This document shows positions 50,515-59,225 of a stretch of 64,000 nt of DNA, one piece after another. The stretch covers positions 26,427-90,426 of the forward strand of contig CALFXR010000117.1 in NCBI GenBank assembly GCA_937958475.1, given 5' to 3'. Origin of the DNA: an uncultured Mesorhizobium sp. (lineage in GTDB: Bacteria > Pseudomonadota > Alphaproteobacteria > Rhizobiales > Rhizobiaceae). The notes below the pieces were generated by a model. The model saw only the letters and a list, made by a program, of their open reading frames with translations. It was not told the origin of the DNA and made no database searches. Position 1 is the first letter of the stretch, and every line of letters starts with the position of its first letter. A program made the position numbers and the translations under genes.

Positions 50515-52596
50515 TCACTTGCCGCCGCCGGTGATCAGGTAGGAGCCGCTGGCGTCGAGCTTCGCCGTCCAGCCCGGCTCGATGACGATGGTGGTCGTCA
50601 CCTCCTCGATGATCGCCGGGCCCTTGATCGTGGCGCCGGCGCCCAACTTCTCGCCGTCGTAGATCGGCGTCTTCACCTGCTTGCCGTCGGCGCTGAAGAT
50701 CGCCTTGCGATGGCCCTTGAGCGCCTTGTCGGCGGCCGCACCCTTGGCGAGCTTCGGCGCCTTCGGCTTGTCGATCAGGCCGTAGACCGTCGACTCGATG
50801 TTGACGACCTCGACCGGATTGTGCCGCTCGGAGTAGGTGTAGAGCTCCTCGTGGCGCTTGTGGAACGCGTCCTTCACCTGGTCGATCGTCTTGGTGTTGA
50901 TCTCGAACGTGCCGATGTCGACGGTGCATTCGTGGACCTGGCCGACATAGCGCATGTCGAGGCTGCGCTTGATCGCGATGCGGTCCTTCGTGAAACCGTC
51001 CTTCTCCAGGTGGCGAACGCCCTGCTTCTCGATCTCCTTGAACAGCTTGTCGATGCGCTTGTAGGCAGCGGCGTTGTCGAGGCGTGCCGGTGCCGTCGCC
51101 ATGTAGTTGTACTTCACGTCGGAGATGATCTGTCCGAAGGCGCAGAGCCCCGAGGCGAGCTTCGGCAGGATGATCGTGTCGATGCCCATCTCGCGCGCCA
51201 GCGCGGTGATGTGCGCAGCAGTCGCGCCGCCTGCGCCGACGAGGACGAAGTCGCGCGGGTCGTAGCCGCGCTCGACCGAGACGCGGCGGATGCCGTTGAC
51301 CATGTTGTTGTTGACGATGGTGAACATGCCGTAGGCCGCCTGCTCGACCGTCAGGCCGAGCGGATCGGCCACCTTCGCCATCGCCTTGCGCGCCTTGGCG
51401 AGGTCGAGCGGCAGCTTGCCGCCGAGCAGGCCGTCGGGATTGAGGTAGCCGAGCACGAGGTTGGCGTCCGAGGTCGCCGGCTCGGTGCCGCCCTGGCCGT
51501 AGCAGGCCGGGCCCGGTTCCGAACCCGCCGACTGCGGCCCGACCTGGATGATGCCGAGCGAGTCGATCCAGCCGATCGAGCCGCCGCCCGCGCCCAGCGT
51601 CTCAACCTGGATCATCGGCACGCCGATGCGGTAGCGCAGGAAGTCGATGTTCTTGTTGAGGTTGGTCTGGCCGTCCTTGGTCAGCGTGATGTCGAACGAG
51701 GTACCGCCCATGTCGACGGTGATGACGTTCTTCTTCTTGAACGGCGCGGCGACGTAGAGGCCGGCCTGCGGCGCCGAGGCCGGGCCGGAGTTGATGGCGT
51801 AGACCGAGCGATCGGTCATCACCTGGCCGACGGCGAGGCCGCCGTTGGACTGGAAGTAGCGCACCGGCTGCTTCGCCCCGAGCGAGCGGAAGTAGGCGTC
51901 GACCGCGGCGACGTACTTGCGCATCACCGGCGCCAGGTAGGCGTTGACCACCGCCGTCGAGGTGCGCGTGTATTCGCGGATCTGCGGGTAGAGTTCCGAG
52001 CCGACCGTCAGGATCGCGTCGGGCATCATCTCGCGGACGATCTCGGCGGCGCGGCGCTCATGCGCCGTGTTGAGCACCGACCAGACGAAGGAGATGGCGA
52101 CCGTCTCGATGCCTTCCTTGAGGAACAGCTCGCAGGCGGCGCGGACGTCCTCCTCCTGCATCGGCGTGCGCACCGACCCGTCGGAAAGCACGCGCTCGCG
52201 CACGCCCTTGCGCAGGTAGCGCGGCACCAGCATCGTCGCCGCCGGATACTCCGGATCGTAGCGGAAGCCGTCTTCCTTGTGGCCGTTGCGGATCTCGATC
52301 GAATCCTCGTGGCCGGCGGTGCAGATCAGGCCGGTCTTGCCGCCGCGGTGCGTGATCAGCGCGTTGAGGCCGACCGTCGTTCCGTTGATGCAAAGGTCGC
52401 AGTTCGAGACCACGTCAGCCGCCGGCACGCCGAGGTTCTCGGAGATCAGCTTGAGGCCGTTCTCGATGGCCTTGGTCGGGTCCGAAGGCGTCGACAGTGC
52501 CTTGAACAGCCTGACCTGGCCGCTGTCGCGGTCGGCGATGACGAAGTCGGTGAAGGTACCCCCGGCGTCGATGCCGAGGCGATAGTTGGTCTTCAT
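50515..52596 (-). CDS. hydantoinase A/oxoprolinase family subunit, second pair
   Basis: From ATG 52596 the protein is 693 residues. It has LGIDAGGTFTDFVIADRD, NGTTVGLNALI, SGPASAPQAG, VDMGGTSFDITLTKDG, ETLGAGGGSIGWIDSLG and SAGSEPGPACYGQGG. It differs clearly from the first HyuA (ASAPQAG in place of the AGGVIGG loop), so the two pairs are not a recent duplication. It is 13 bp after its HyuB partner. The branch also includes acetone-carboxylase-like and caprolactamase-like ATP-dependent enzymes, so a substrate other than hydantoin is possible. Confidence 0.92.
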   Translation of the reverse strand: MKTNYRLGIDAGGTFTDFVIADRDSGQVRLFKALSTPSDPTKAIENGLKLISENLGVPAADVVSNCDLCINGTTVGLNALITHRGGKTGLICTAGHEDSIEIRNGHKEDGFRYDPEYPAATMLVPRYLRKGVRERVLSDGSVRTPMQEEDVRAACELFLKEGIETVAISFVWSVLNTAHERRAAEIVREMMPDAILTVGSELYPQIREYTRTSTAVVNAYLAPVMRKYVAAVDAYFRSLGAKQPVRYFQSNGGLAVGQVMTDRSVYAINSGPASAPQAGLYVAAPFKKKNVITVDMGGTSFDITLTKDGQTNLNKNIDFLRYRIGVPMIQVETLGAGGGSIGWIDSLGIIQVGPQSAGSEPGPACYGQGGTEPATSDANLVLGYLNPDGLLGGKLPLDLAKARKAMAKVADPLGLTVEQAAYGMFTIVNNNMVNGIRRVSVERGYDPRDFVLVGAGGATAAHITALAREMGIDTIILPKLASGLCAFGQIISDVKYNYMATAPARLDNAAAYKRIDKLFKEIEKQGVRHLEKDGFTKDRIAIKRSLDMRYVGQVHECTVDIGTFEINTKTIDQVKDAFHKRHEELYTYSERHNPVEVVNIESTVYGLIDKPKAPKLAKGAAADKALKGHRKAIFSADGKQVKTPIYDGEKLGAGATIKGPAIIEEVTTTIVIEPGWTAKLDASGSYLITGGGK

Positions 52597-52609
52597 GGTC
52601 GTTGTCTCC

Positions 52610-54418
52610 TCACGCCGCCTTGCGCAGCCGCTTGGTCGCGGCCATGTCGACTTCGAGCGTCTCGCCGTCCTTGATGACGACACCGTAGTCGCGCCTGGCG
52701 CCCTCGACCGAGACGAGCCCGTTCCTGACGTCCCAGACCACCTTCTCGACCGGCCGCTCCAGCGGATTGCCGTAGCCGCCGCCGCCGGGATTCATGTTGG
52801 TCACGGTCTCGCCCGGCTTGATCGTCTCCATGATGTTGGTGCGCATCACGTCGACCTTGCCCGACTTCTTCAGCTCGACGCGGCCGACCTTCTCGTCGAC
52901 CATCTCCGACCCCGCGCCGGCCGCGCCCATGGCGGGAATGCGCCGGCCCTCGCCGAAGCCGATGCACATCATCTCCTTGTCGAGCGGCTCGACCTCCCAG
53001 GCCGTGCCCGAGCCGCCGCGGAACTTGCCGGCGCCACCGGAGTCGGTCATCAGCGCGTAGCGGTGGATGATGATCGGGTAGGAATATTCGAGCAGTTCGA
53101 CGTCGCCCGAGGTCAGCGCGCCGAAGCAGCATTCCGGTCCGACCGCGTGCCAGCCGTCCTGCTGCGGCGTGGCGCCGCCGCCGGAGATGATGGTGGCCAG
53201 AACCATCGTCACGAACTCCTCGTTGGTGCGCGTGTCCCAGCCGGCGATGTTGAGGCCGTTGGCATGACCCCAGCTCGCCGCCACCTTCGACGGCATCGCC
53301 TTCTCGAAGGCCAGCCGTACGGCATCCGTCAGTGTCTCCATCGGCGTCGTCGTGCAGTTCATGTGCGGCGCCGGTTCCTGCGCGTTGCAGATCGTGCCCT
53401 TCGGCCCGAAATCGACGGAAACGCAGCGATAGAGCCCCTCATTGTAGGGGGGCGGCAGTGCGGCGAACATCATCAGGCCGAGATAGACGCCCGAGTGCGA
53501 ATTCCCCTCGTAGGAGTTGATGAAGTAGGGGATCTGCGGCGGGCTGGAGATGACGATGTGGCAGGTATCCTTCCTGATCGTCACCGTCGCCTTGATCTCG
53601 AAGTCGCCGAAGCCGTGGCCGGCATCCTCGAGCACGGCGACGCCCTCATAGGTGCCGTCGGGCACGGTGCGGATCAGGTCGCGCATGTGCCGGTCGGCCA
53701 TGTCGAGCAGTTCGTCGATGCAGACGTCGACGGTCTCCTTGCCGTACTTGTCGAGCATGGCGATGAGGTTGCGCTCGCCGACCTGGCAGGCGCCGATCAG
53801 GGCGTTGAAGTCGCCCTCCTGGTCGCGGCGGGCGCGCATGTTGGTGAAGATCATGTTGAGGATGTCGTTGCGCGGCTTGCCGCGGTCCCAGATCTTGATC
53901 GGCGGGATGCGCAGGCACTCGGCGTAGATCTCCTTCGCCGCCGGGTTGTAGCCGGCCGGCACCGGGCCGCCGATGTCCGTCAGGTGGCCCTTGCACACGG
54001 TCCAGTAGACCAGCTCGCCCTTGTAGAAGACCGGCTTGTACATGCAGGTGTCGATGGCGTGGCTGCCGCCGAAGGCCGGGTCGTTGTGCAGGAACAGGTC
54101 GCCTTCGTGGATGTCGCCCTCGAAGAACTTGGCCACCGCCTTCATCGCCGGGATCAGCGAGCCGAGGTGGATGGGGATGTCCTGGCCCTGCAGGATCATC
54201 TCCGGCCGCGCGTTGAACAGCGCCGTCGAATAGTCGTGGGCGAGGTTGAACACCGAGGAGCGCGCCGTCTTCTCCAGCGAGAGCGTCATCTCGCGCTGGG
54301 TCGTCTCCAGCACGCCACGCACCACGGACAGGGTGATCGGATCGACCTTCGGCGACGGCCGCTTCGGCTTGGCGCCGGCTGCGGACTTCGCCTTCGCTGC
54401 GGGGCTGGCCTTGGCCAT
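52610..54418 (-). CDS. hydantoinase B/oxoprolinase family subunit, second pair
   Basis: From ATG 54418 (AGGAGG upstream) the protein is 602 residues. After an Ala/Lys-rich leader (MAKASPAAKAKSAAGAKPKR) comes the HyuB core: DPITLSVVRGVLETTQREM, HLGSLIPAMKAVAKF, HNDPAFGGSHAIDT and the C-terminal NMNPGGGGYGNPLERPVEK. It is first in the two-gene operon and divergent from the AraC regulator at 54641. Confidence 0.92.
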   Translation of the reverse strand: MAKASPAAKAKSAAGAKPKRPSPKVDPITLSVVRGVLETTQREMTLSLEKTARSSVFNLAHDYSTALFNARPEMILQGQDIPIHLGSLIPAMKAVAKFFEGDIHEGDLFLHNDPAFGGSHAIDTCMYKPVFYKGELVYWTVCKGHLTDIGGPVPAGYNPAAKEIYAECLRIPPIKIWDRGKPRNDILNMIFTNMRARRDQEGDFNALIGACQVGERNLIAMLDKYGKETVDVCIDELLDMADRHMRDLIRTVPDGTYEGVAVLEDAGHGFGDFEIKATVTIRKDTCHIVISSPPQIPYFINSYEGNSHSGVYLGLMMFAALPPPYNEGLYRCVSVDFGPKGTICNAQEPAPHMNCTTTPMETLTDAVRLAFEKAMPSKVAASWGHANGLNIAGWDTRTNEEFVTMVLATIISGGGATPQQDGWHAVGPECCFGALTSGDVELLEYSYPIIIHRYALMTDSGGAGKFRGGSGTAWEVEPLDKEMMCIGFGEGRRIPAMGAAGAGSEMVDEKVGRVELKKSGKVDVMRTNIMETIKPGETVTNMNPGGGGYGNPLERPVEKVVWDVRNGLVSVEGARRDYGVVIKDGETLEVDMAATKRLRKAA

Positions 54419-54640
54419 GGGCGTATACCTCCTCTTGCTCCGTGAGGGCCGGACGGATCGGCCGCCGGCCGCGGGAACGATGCCCGCAGCCTGTCGCGAA
54501 GCAGGGTAGCGACGCGTTCGAAGCCGTGTCTTTGCATGGGAGGCACGGTGGTTTGTCCGCCAGCGCACTGGGCGCCATATCGCATTTACAGCCTTGCTGA
54601 AACGTGCCTAGATTTGCCGTCCGAGGAGGTTTCCGGGACC

Positions 54641-55603
54641 GTGAAGAGTTCGATCATCACCACCCGAGGCGTCGATCCCGCCAGCCGCAGCCGGCACTGG
54701 CACGAGGCGATCGCCAGCACCTATTTCCCGCTCGACCTCGAGTTCGGAAACCCGGCCTACTTCAACGGCGAACTGGTCAACTGGCAACTCGGCGACATCT
54801 CGATCTCGCGTCTCCAGTCACAGGCCCTGCAGTACCGGCGCCTGCCGAAGCATCTGAGGCCGGAGCGCCGCGAGGAGTTCCTGATCACGGTTCCGGCCCG
54901 CTCCGAGATCCAGTTCAGCCAGTGCGGGCGGGAGGTTCGCTGCAATCCCGGCGGTTTCATCGTCGAGCGCAGCGACGAGCCCTACGTGTTCAGCCATGCC
55001 GAGGCGGCCGACATGTGGGTGCTGAAGGTCGACGCCTCCGCGCTTGGCGCCCGCATCCGCCAGCCCGACCGCTTCTGCTCCTACCAGTTCGATGCCACCA
55101 ACGGCGCCAGCGGCCTGTTCGTCGACATGCTGCACCTGATCCCGCGCCGCTACGAGGCGATGAACGAGGAGGTCTGCACCACCGTCGGCCGCCAGCTGAT
55201 CGACCTTCTCGCGCTGGCGCTCGAGACGGACGAGCGGACGCTGACCAGCCACGGCTCGGCCGTGCGCGCCTCGCACCTGACCCGCATCGACGCCTTCCTG
55301 CGCCGGCATCTCCACGACCCGGAACTCGACCCGCAGAAGGTGGCGCGCGGCTGCGGCATCTCGGTGCGCTACCTGCACGAACTACTGCGCGACACCAACC
55401 AGACGCTCGGCCAGTGGATCCGCGACCAGCGGCTAGCCGCCGCCCGCGAGAAGCTGCGCGACGCCAATGGCGGCGATTCCATCGCCCAGGTCGCCTACCG
55501 CTTCGGCTTCTCCGACCACGCGCAGTTCTCGCGCGCCTTCAAGGCGCAGTTCGGCATCTCGCCGAAGGACTTCCGCCAGCAGCAGGCCAGAAGGGCCAAC
55601 TGA
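54641..55603 (+). CDS. AraC family transcriptional regulator (second hydantoinase operon)
   Basis: From GTG 54641 (GAGGAGG 11 nt upstream) the protein is 320 residues. The N-terminal part (about 20-190) resembles the AraC-binding-like domain of the NphR/FeaR type. The C-terminal HTH_18 domain has PQKVARGCGISVRYLHELLRD and IAQVAYRFGFSDHAQFSRAFKAQFG. It is divergent from the HyuB-HyuA pair across a 222-bp gap in which no clear operator was seen. It probably activates that pair. Confidence 0.92.
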   Translation: MKSSIITTRGVDPASRSRHWHEAIASTYFPLDLEFGNPAYFNGELVNWQLGDISISRLQSQALQYRRLPKHLRPERREEFLITVPARSEIQFSQCGREVRCNPGGFIVERSDEPYVFSHAEAADMWVLKVDASALGARIRQPDRFCSYQFDATNGASGLFVDMLHLIPRRYEAMNEEVCTTVGRQLIDLLALALETDERTLTSHGSAVRASHLTRIDAFLRRHLHDPELDPQKVARGCGISVRYLHELLRDTNQTLGQWIRDQRLAAAREKLRDANGGDSIAQVAYRFGFSDHAQFSRAFKAQFGISPKDFRQQQARRAN

Positions 55604-55630
55604 ACGCATCCCGCCGGGACGCAAGGAAAT

Positions 55631-55653
55631 GGCCGGTGGCGGCGCCACCGGCC
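55631..55653. terminator. terminator-like hairpin between convergent AraC and PxpC genes
   Basis: GGCCGGTGGC and GCCACCGGCC form a perfect 10-bp stem with a GGC loop, followed by TCTGTCTTT on the plus strand. It lies 27 bp after the AraC stop and probably ends that transcript. Confidence 0.6.
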
Positions 55654-55726
55654 TCTGTCTTTCGAGCGAGCATGATTCCGCAGCGGGGAACGGCGGTGGT
55701 CGCGGCTCGACCGCCGCGCCGGGCCG

Positions 55727-56698
55727 TCAGGCGGCGAGCGCCTCGCGCACCTTCGCCAGCAGCGCCTTGCGGTCGCGCCGGGCGGCGAGCGCCTGGTCCA
55801 TCGTCACCTCGACGAAGCGCGACGGCGTGTGCGGCTGCAACTGGCCGATCAGGTCCATGTCCGCCGAGATCACCGTGCCCACCATGAAGTAGCCGCCGCC
55901 CGACACCGCGTCGCGGTGCAGCACGATCGGCTCGGTGCCGCCGGGCACCTGGATCGAGCCGTAAGGATAGCAGGCGTCGACGATGTTGGAGGGGTCGGAG
56001 CCGGCGCCGAAGGGCTGCTCGCGCGGCTCGAACTCCAGCGGTTTGCCGCCGCGGAAGCGGTAACCCATGCGGTCGGCCTCCGGCGCCACCTTCCAGGTGT
56101 CGGCGAAGAACCGGCGGCCGGCCTCGGCGGTGATGCGGTGCCAGTAGAGTCCGGGCAGCGCCCTGAGTTCGGCGGGCTGGCCGGGCTTGCGGCGCAGCGC
56201 CTCGGGCACGCTGCGCCCTGCCGCGGCGGCCTTGCCGGCGCCGACCGGCAGTTCGTCGCCGGCCGCGATCGGCCGGCCCTTGAAACCGCCGAGCGCGCCG
56301 ATGGCGTAGGTCGAGCGCGAGCCGAGCGCCAGCGGCACGTCGATGCCGCCGGAGACGGCGATGTAGATGCGGGCGCCGGACTTGAGGTAACCGAACGACA
56401 GCGTCTGCCCCTTCTTCACGGAGAACGAGGTCCAGGTCGCCTGCTCGGCGCCGTCGACCAGCACCGGCAGTTCGGCGCCGGTCACCGCCACGGTGGCGTC
56501 CTCGCCGAAGACGAGCTGCGGTCCCATGAACACCGCCTCGAGCACGGCCGCACCCTCGTCGTTGCCGACCAGCATGTTGGCGGCGCGGAGCGCAAAGCGG
56601 TCCATGCCGCCCGACAGCGGGATGCCGAGATGATAGTAGCCCGGGCGGCCGAGATCCTGGACGGTCGTGGCGAGCCCCGGCGTGACGACCTTAAGCAT
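55727..56698 (-). CDS. pxpC: PxpC/KipA family subunit (biotin-dependent carboxyltransferase-type)
   Basis: From ATG 56698 the protein is 323 residues: VVTPGLATTVQDLGRPGYYHLGIPLSGGMD is the hallmark N-terminus, and YIAVSGGIDVPLALGSRSTY and QVPGGTEPIVLHRDAVSGGGYF are typical core motifs. With PxpB it forms the hydrolase/transferase module that works with PxpA on 5-oxoproline or a related lactam. Its gene overlaps pxpB by 8 bp and is last in the operon. The linked biotin carboxylase and carrier genes suggest that the substrate is carboxylated during ring opening. Confidence 0.9.
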   Translation of the reverse strand: MLKVVTPGLATTVQDLGRPGYYHLGIPLSGGMDRFALRAANMLVGNDEGAAVLEAVFMGPQLVFGEDATVAVTGAELPVLVDGAEQATWTSFSVKKGQTLSFGYLKSGARIYIAVSGGIDVPLALGSRSTYAIGALGGFKGRPIAAGDELPVGAGKAAAAGRSVPEALRRKPGQPAELRALPGLYWHRITAEAGRRFFADTWKVAPEADRMGYRFRGGKPLEFEPREQPFGAGSDPSNIVDACYPYGSIQVPGGTEPIVLHRDAVSGGGYFMVGTVISADMDLIGQLQPHTPSRFVEVTMDQALAARRDRKALLAKVREALAA

Positions 56699-57563
56699 GG
56701 AGGGCCTCCAGGAGCTTGGCGTTGTAGGCGTCGATGTTCCGGTTGAATTCGGCGAGGTCGAAGGTGACGTCGCGGATCGTCGGCACGAACCGGCCGGCGT
56801 CGACGTCGGCGACCGCCTGGTCGTATTCCTCGCGGCCGATCGGCTTCCACTTGACGATGTCGCCCGGGTTGAACAGGCACATGAAGTCGCGGAGGTAGCT
56901 GATCTTCTGCTCGGGATCGTAGATCGGCATCGGCGTGATGCCGAACATCTGGTAGCCGCCGGCGCCGCGCACCGAATAGATGCACGAGAAGCAGCCGCCA
57001 TGGCCGACGGTGAGCTTCGGCGTGTCCGTTCGCGGGCGAAGATACTTCGGCACCTGGATCTGCCGCCCCCGCTCGACCATCTGGTAGAGGAACGGCAGCC
57101 CGGCGACGAAGCCGACCATCGACACGAACCAGGGCGAGCCGGAATGGGCGGCGACGAAATCGTCGACCGTGCCGTAGCCGTTGATCCGCGCGCCATATTC
57201 GATGTCGGTCGACTTCGGGTCCTGGTGACGCTCGCGGAAGCGCATCAGCGTCTCGTGCGTCCACGGATCGTTGTAGAAGACCGGGATCTCGATGATGCGC
57301 GTGTTGATCACCGGATCGGCCTTGTCGGCCGCCTTCTCCAGGCTCTTGATCTCGGCCATCATGTCGTCCGGCGAAATCACGTCCGGATCGAACTTGATCT
57401 GGAACGAGGCGTTCGCCGGGCAGATCTCGGTGACGCCCCTGATCTGCGCGTCGCGCACGGCGTTGGTCATGGAAAGGCTCTTGAAGAAAGCCTCCAGCGA
57501 CATCTCCTCGTCGATCTCGACGAAGACGTGCTCGTCTCCGCCGAACGAATACCGGGTCTTCAT
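56691..57563 (-). CDS. pxpB: PxpB/KipI family subunit
   Basis: The 290-residue protein contains the KipI/AHS1 core: EICPANASFQIKFDPDVIS, RIIEIPVFYND, FVSMVGFVAGLPFLYQM and SVRGAGGYQMFGITPMPIYD. It is longer than the usual 220-240 residues because of extra sequence around 105-150 (HETLMRFRERHQD, ARINGYGTVDDFVAAH). It pairs with PxpC (8-bp overlap) as the lactam-processing heterodimer. It lies 25 bp after the biotin carboxylase gene. Confidence 0.88.
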   Translation of the reverse strand: MKTRYSFGGDEHVFVEIDEEMSLEAFFKSLSMTNAVRDAQIRGVTEICPANASFQIKFDPDVISPDDMMAEIKSLEKAADKADPVINTRIIEIPVFYNDPWTHETLMRFRERHQDPKSTDIEYGARINGYGTVDDFVAAHSGSPWFVSMVGFVAGLPFLYQMVERGRQIQVPKYLRPRTDTPKLTVGHGGCFSCIYSVRGAGGYQMFGITPMPIYDPEQKISYLRDFMCLFNPGDIVKWKPIGREEYDQAVADVDAGRFVPTIRDVTFDLAEFNRNIDAYNAKLLEALHA

Positions 57564-57588
57564 CGTCAGCCCACCTCTCGTGATCGCC

Positions 57589-58953
57589 TCACTGCCTGCC
57601 GCCGGCCTGGCCTTCGAGCCAGCCCTCCAGCCAGCGCGTATGAAATTTCCCGGCCTGAACGTCGGCGTCCCTGCCGAGCTTCTCGAACAGGCCCTTCGTC
57701 GTCTTCAGCCCGCCGATGTTGAGCTCGCCGAGCGCCACCCGCAGCCGCGCCAGCGCCGTCGGCCGGTCCTCGCCCCAGACGATCAGCTTGCCGAGCAGCG
57801 AATCGTAGAAGGGCGGGATCGAGTAGCCGTCGTAGAGCATCGTGTCGAAGCGTACGCCCGGCCCGCCCGGCGTCCTGAAGTCGTCGACCACGCCCGGCCC
57901 GGGAAGGAAGCCGTTGTCGGGATCCTCGGCGTTGAGCCTTACCTCGATCGCGTGGCCGTTGCGGCGGATGTCGCCTTGCGCGAAGCGCAGCGGTTCGCCG
58001 CCGGCGATGCGCAGCATCTCGCCGACGAGGTCGATGCCGGTGATCATCTCGGTCACCGGATGCTCGACCTGGATGCGCGTGTTCATTTCGAGGAAGAAGA
58101 AGGCGCCGCTGGCGTCGTCGTAGAGGTATTCGACCGTGCCCGCGCCCGAATAGCCGACAGCCTCGGCGAGCGCCACCGCCGAGCCGCACAGCCGGGCGCG
58201 GACGTCCTCGGCGAGCCCGGCGAAGGGCGCCTCTTCCCAGACCTTCTGGCGGCGGCGCTGCAGCGAGCATTCGCGCTCGAAGCAGTGCACGGCGCGCTTA
58301 CCGTCGCCGAGCACCTGCACCTCGACGTGGCGCGCGTTTTCGACCACCCTTTCCAGATAGAGGCCGCCGTCGCCGAAGGCGGCCTTGGCTTCCGCGCTCG
58401 CCTGCGGCCACAGCCGCTCGAACTCGTCCATGGAGCGCGCGATGCGGATGCCGCGGCCGCCGCCGCCGGCCGCCGCCTTGATCATCACCGGAAAGCCGGT
58501 CTCGGCGACCACCGCACGCGCCGCCGCGACGTCTTCCACGCGGCCGGCACTTCCCGGCACCGTCGGCACGCCGGCGCGCGCGGCCATGGCCCGCGCGCTG
58601 ACCTTGTCGCCCATCAGCCGGATCGCCTCCGCGCTCGGGCCGACGAAGGTCAGGCCGGCGGCGGCGACCGCCTCGGCGAAGGCGGCGTTCTCGGCGAGGA
58701 AGCCGTAGCCCGGATGGATGGCGTCGGCGCTGGAATCGAGCGCCGCCTCGACGATGCGGGCGATGTTCAGATAGGACTTGGTGGCGTGCGGCGGCCCGAT
58801 ATTGACCCGCGCGTCGGCCAGCCGGACGGCGAGCGACTCCGCGTCGGCGTCGGAATAGGCCTGGACGGTGCGGATGCCCAGCGCCTTGGCGGCGCGGATG
58901 ATGCGCACCGCGATCTCGCCGCGGTTGGCCACCAGGAGCGTGCGGATCGCCAT
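57589..58953 (-). CDS. biotin carboxylase (AccC-like) in a Pxp operon
   Basis: The 454-residue protein has all three biotin carboxylase parts: N-domain (TLLVANRGEIAVRIIRAAKAL), ATP-grasp with AAAGGGGRGIRIA and EMNTRIQVEHPVTEMITG (catalytic Glu/Asn/Arg region), and the C-terminal domain. It carboxylates biotin on the carrier encoded 8 bp upstream. Fatty-acid synthesis is unlikely to be its role because it sits between BCCP and pxpB in a catabolic operon without a carboxyltransferase of the AccAD type; PxpBC may be the acceptor module. Confidence 0.92.
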   Translation of the reverse strand: MAIRTLLVANRGEIAVRIIRAAKALGIRTVQAYSDADAESLAVRLADARVNIGPPHATKSYLNIARIVEAALDSSADAIHPGYGFLAENAAFAEAVAAAGLTFVGPSAEAIRLMGDKVSARAMAARAGVPTVPGSAGRVEDVAAARAVVAETGFPVMIKAAAGGGGRGIRIARSMDEFERLWPQASAEAKAAFGDGGLYLERVVENARHVEVQVLGDGKRAVHCFERECSLQRRRQKVWEEAPFAGLAEDVRARLCGSAVALAEAVGYSGAGTVEYLYDDASGAFFFLEMNTRIQVEHPVTEMITGIDLVGEMLRIAGGEPLRFAQGDIRRNGHAIEVRLNAEDPDNGFLPGPGVVDDFRTPGGPGVRFDTMLYDGYSIPPFYDSLLGKLIVWGEDRPTALARLRVALGELNIGGLKTTKGLFEKLGRDADVQAGKFHTRWLEGWLEGQAGGRQ

Positions 58954-58961
58954 CGCCCGGC

Positions 58962-59204
58962 CTAGAGTTCGACTTCGACCAGCGGATTGCCGGCCATCAC
59001 CGGATCCTCGTTGTCGACGGTGAAGCGCACGATCCTGCCCGCGCAGTCGGCCTTCACCTCGTGGAACGACTTCATCACCTCGATCAGGCCGATCACGTCG
59101 CCGACCGCGACCATGTCGCCGTCGTCCTTGAAGGAAGGCTGGTCCGGCGACGGCCGGCGATAGAAGGTGCCCGGCAGGGGCGAGAGGATCGATTGGGTCG
59201 CCAT
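58962..59204 (-). CDS. short biotin carboxyl carrier protein
   Basis: The 80-residue protein is essentially one biotinyl domain. K45 in IEVMKSFHE is the biotinylated lysine (EVMKS in place of the common EAMKM), and GTFYRRPSPDQPSF resembles the start of AccB-type domains. The thumb and Pro/Ala-rich linker of the usual 150-residue AccB are missing. It lies between pxpA and the biotin carboxylase gene (8-bp gap) and carries carboxybiotin to the PxpBC-type acceptor. Confidence 0.9.
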   Translation of the reverse strand: MATQSILSPLPGTFYRRPSPDQPSFKDDGDMVAVGDVIGLIEVMKSFHEVKADCAGRIVRFTVDNEDPVMAGNPLVEVEL

Positions 59205-59225
59205 CGGTGTCTCCTGGTAAGGGTG

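Noticed and set aside
57589..59204. Acetyl-CoA carboxylase subunits for fatty-acid synthesis
   Set aside because: The carrier is only 80 residues, there is no AccA/AccD, and the genes lie inside a pxpA-pxpBC operon, so a dedicated catabolic role is preferred.
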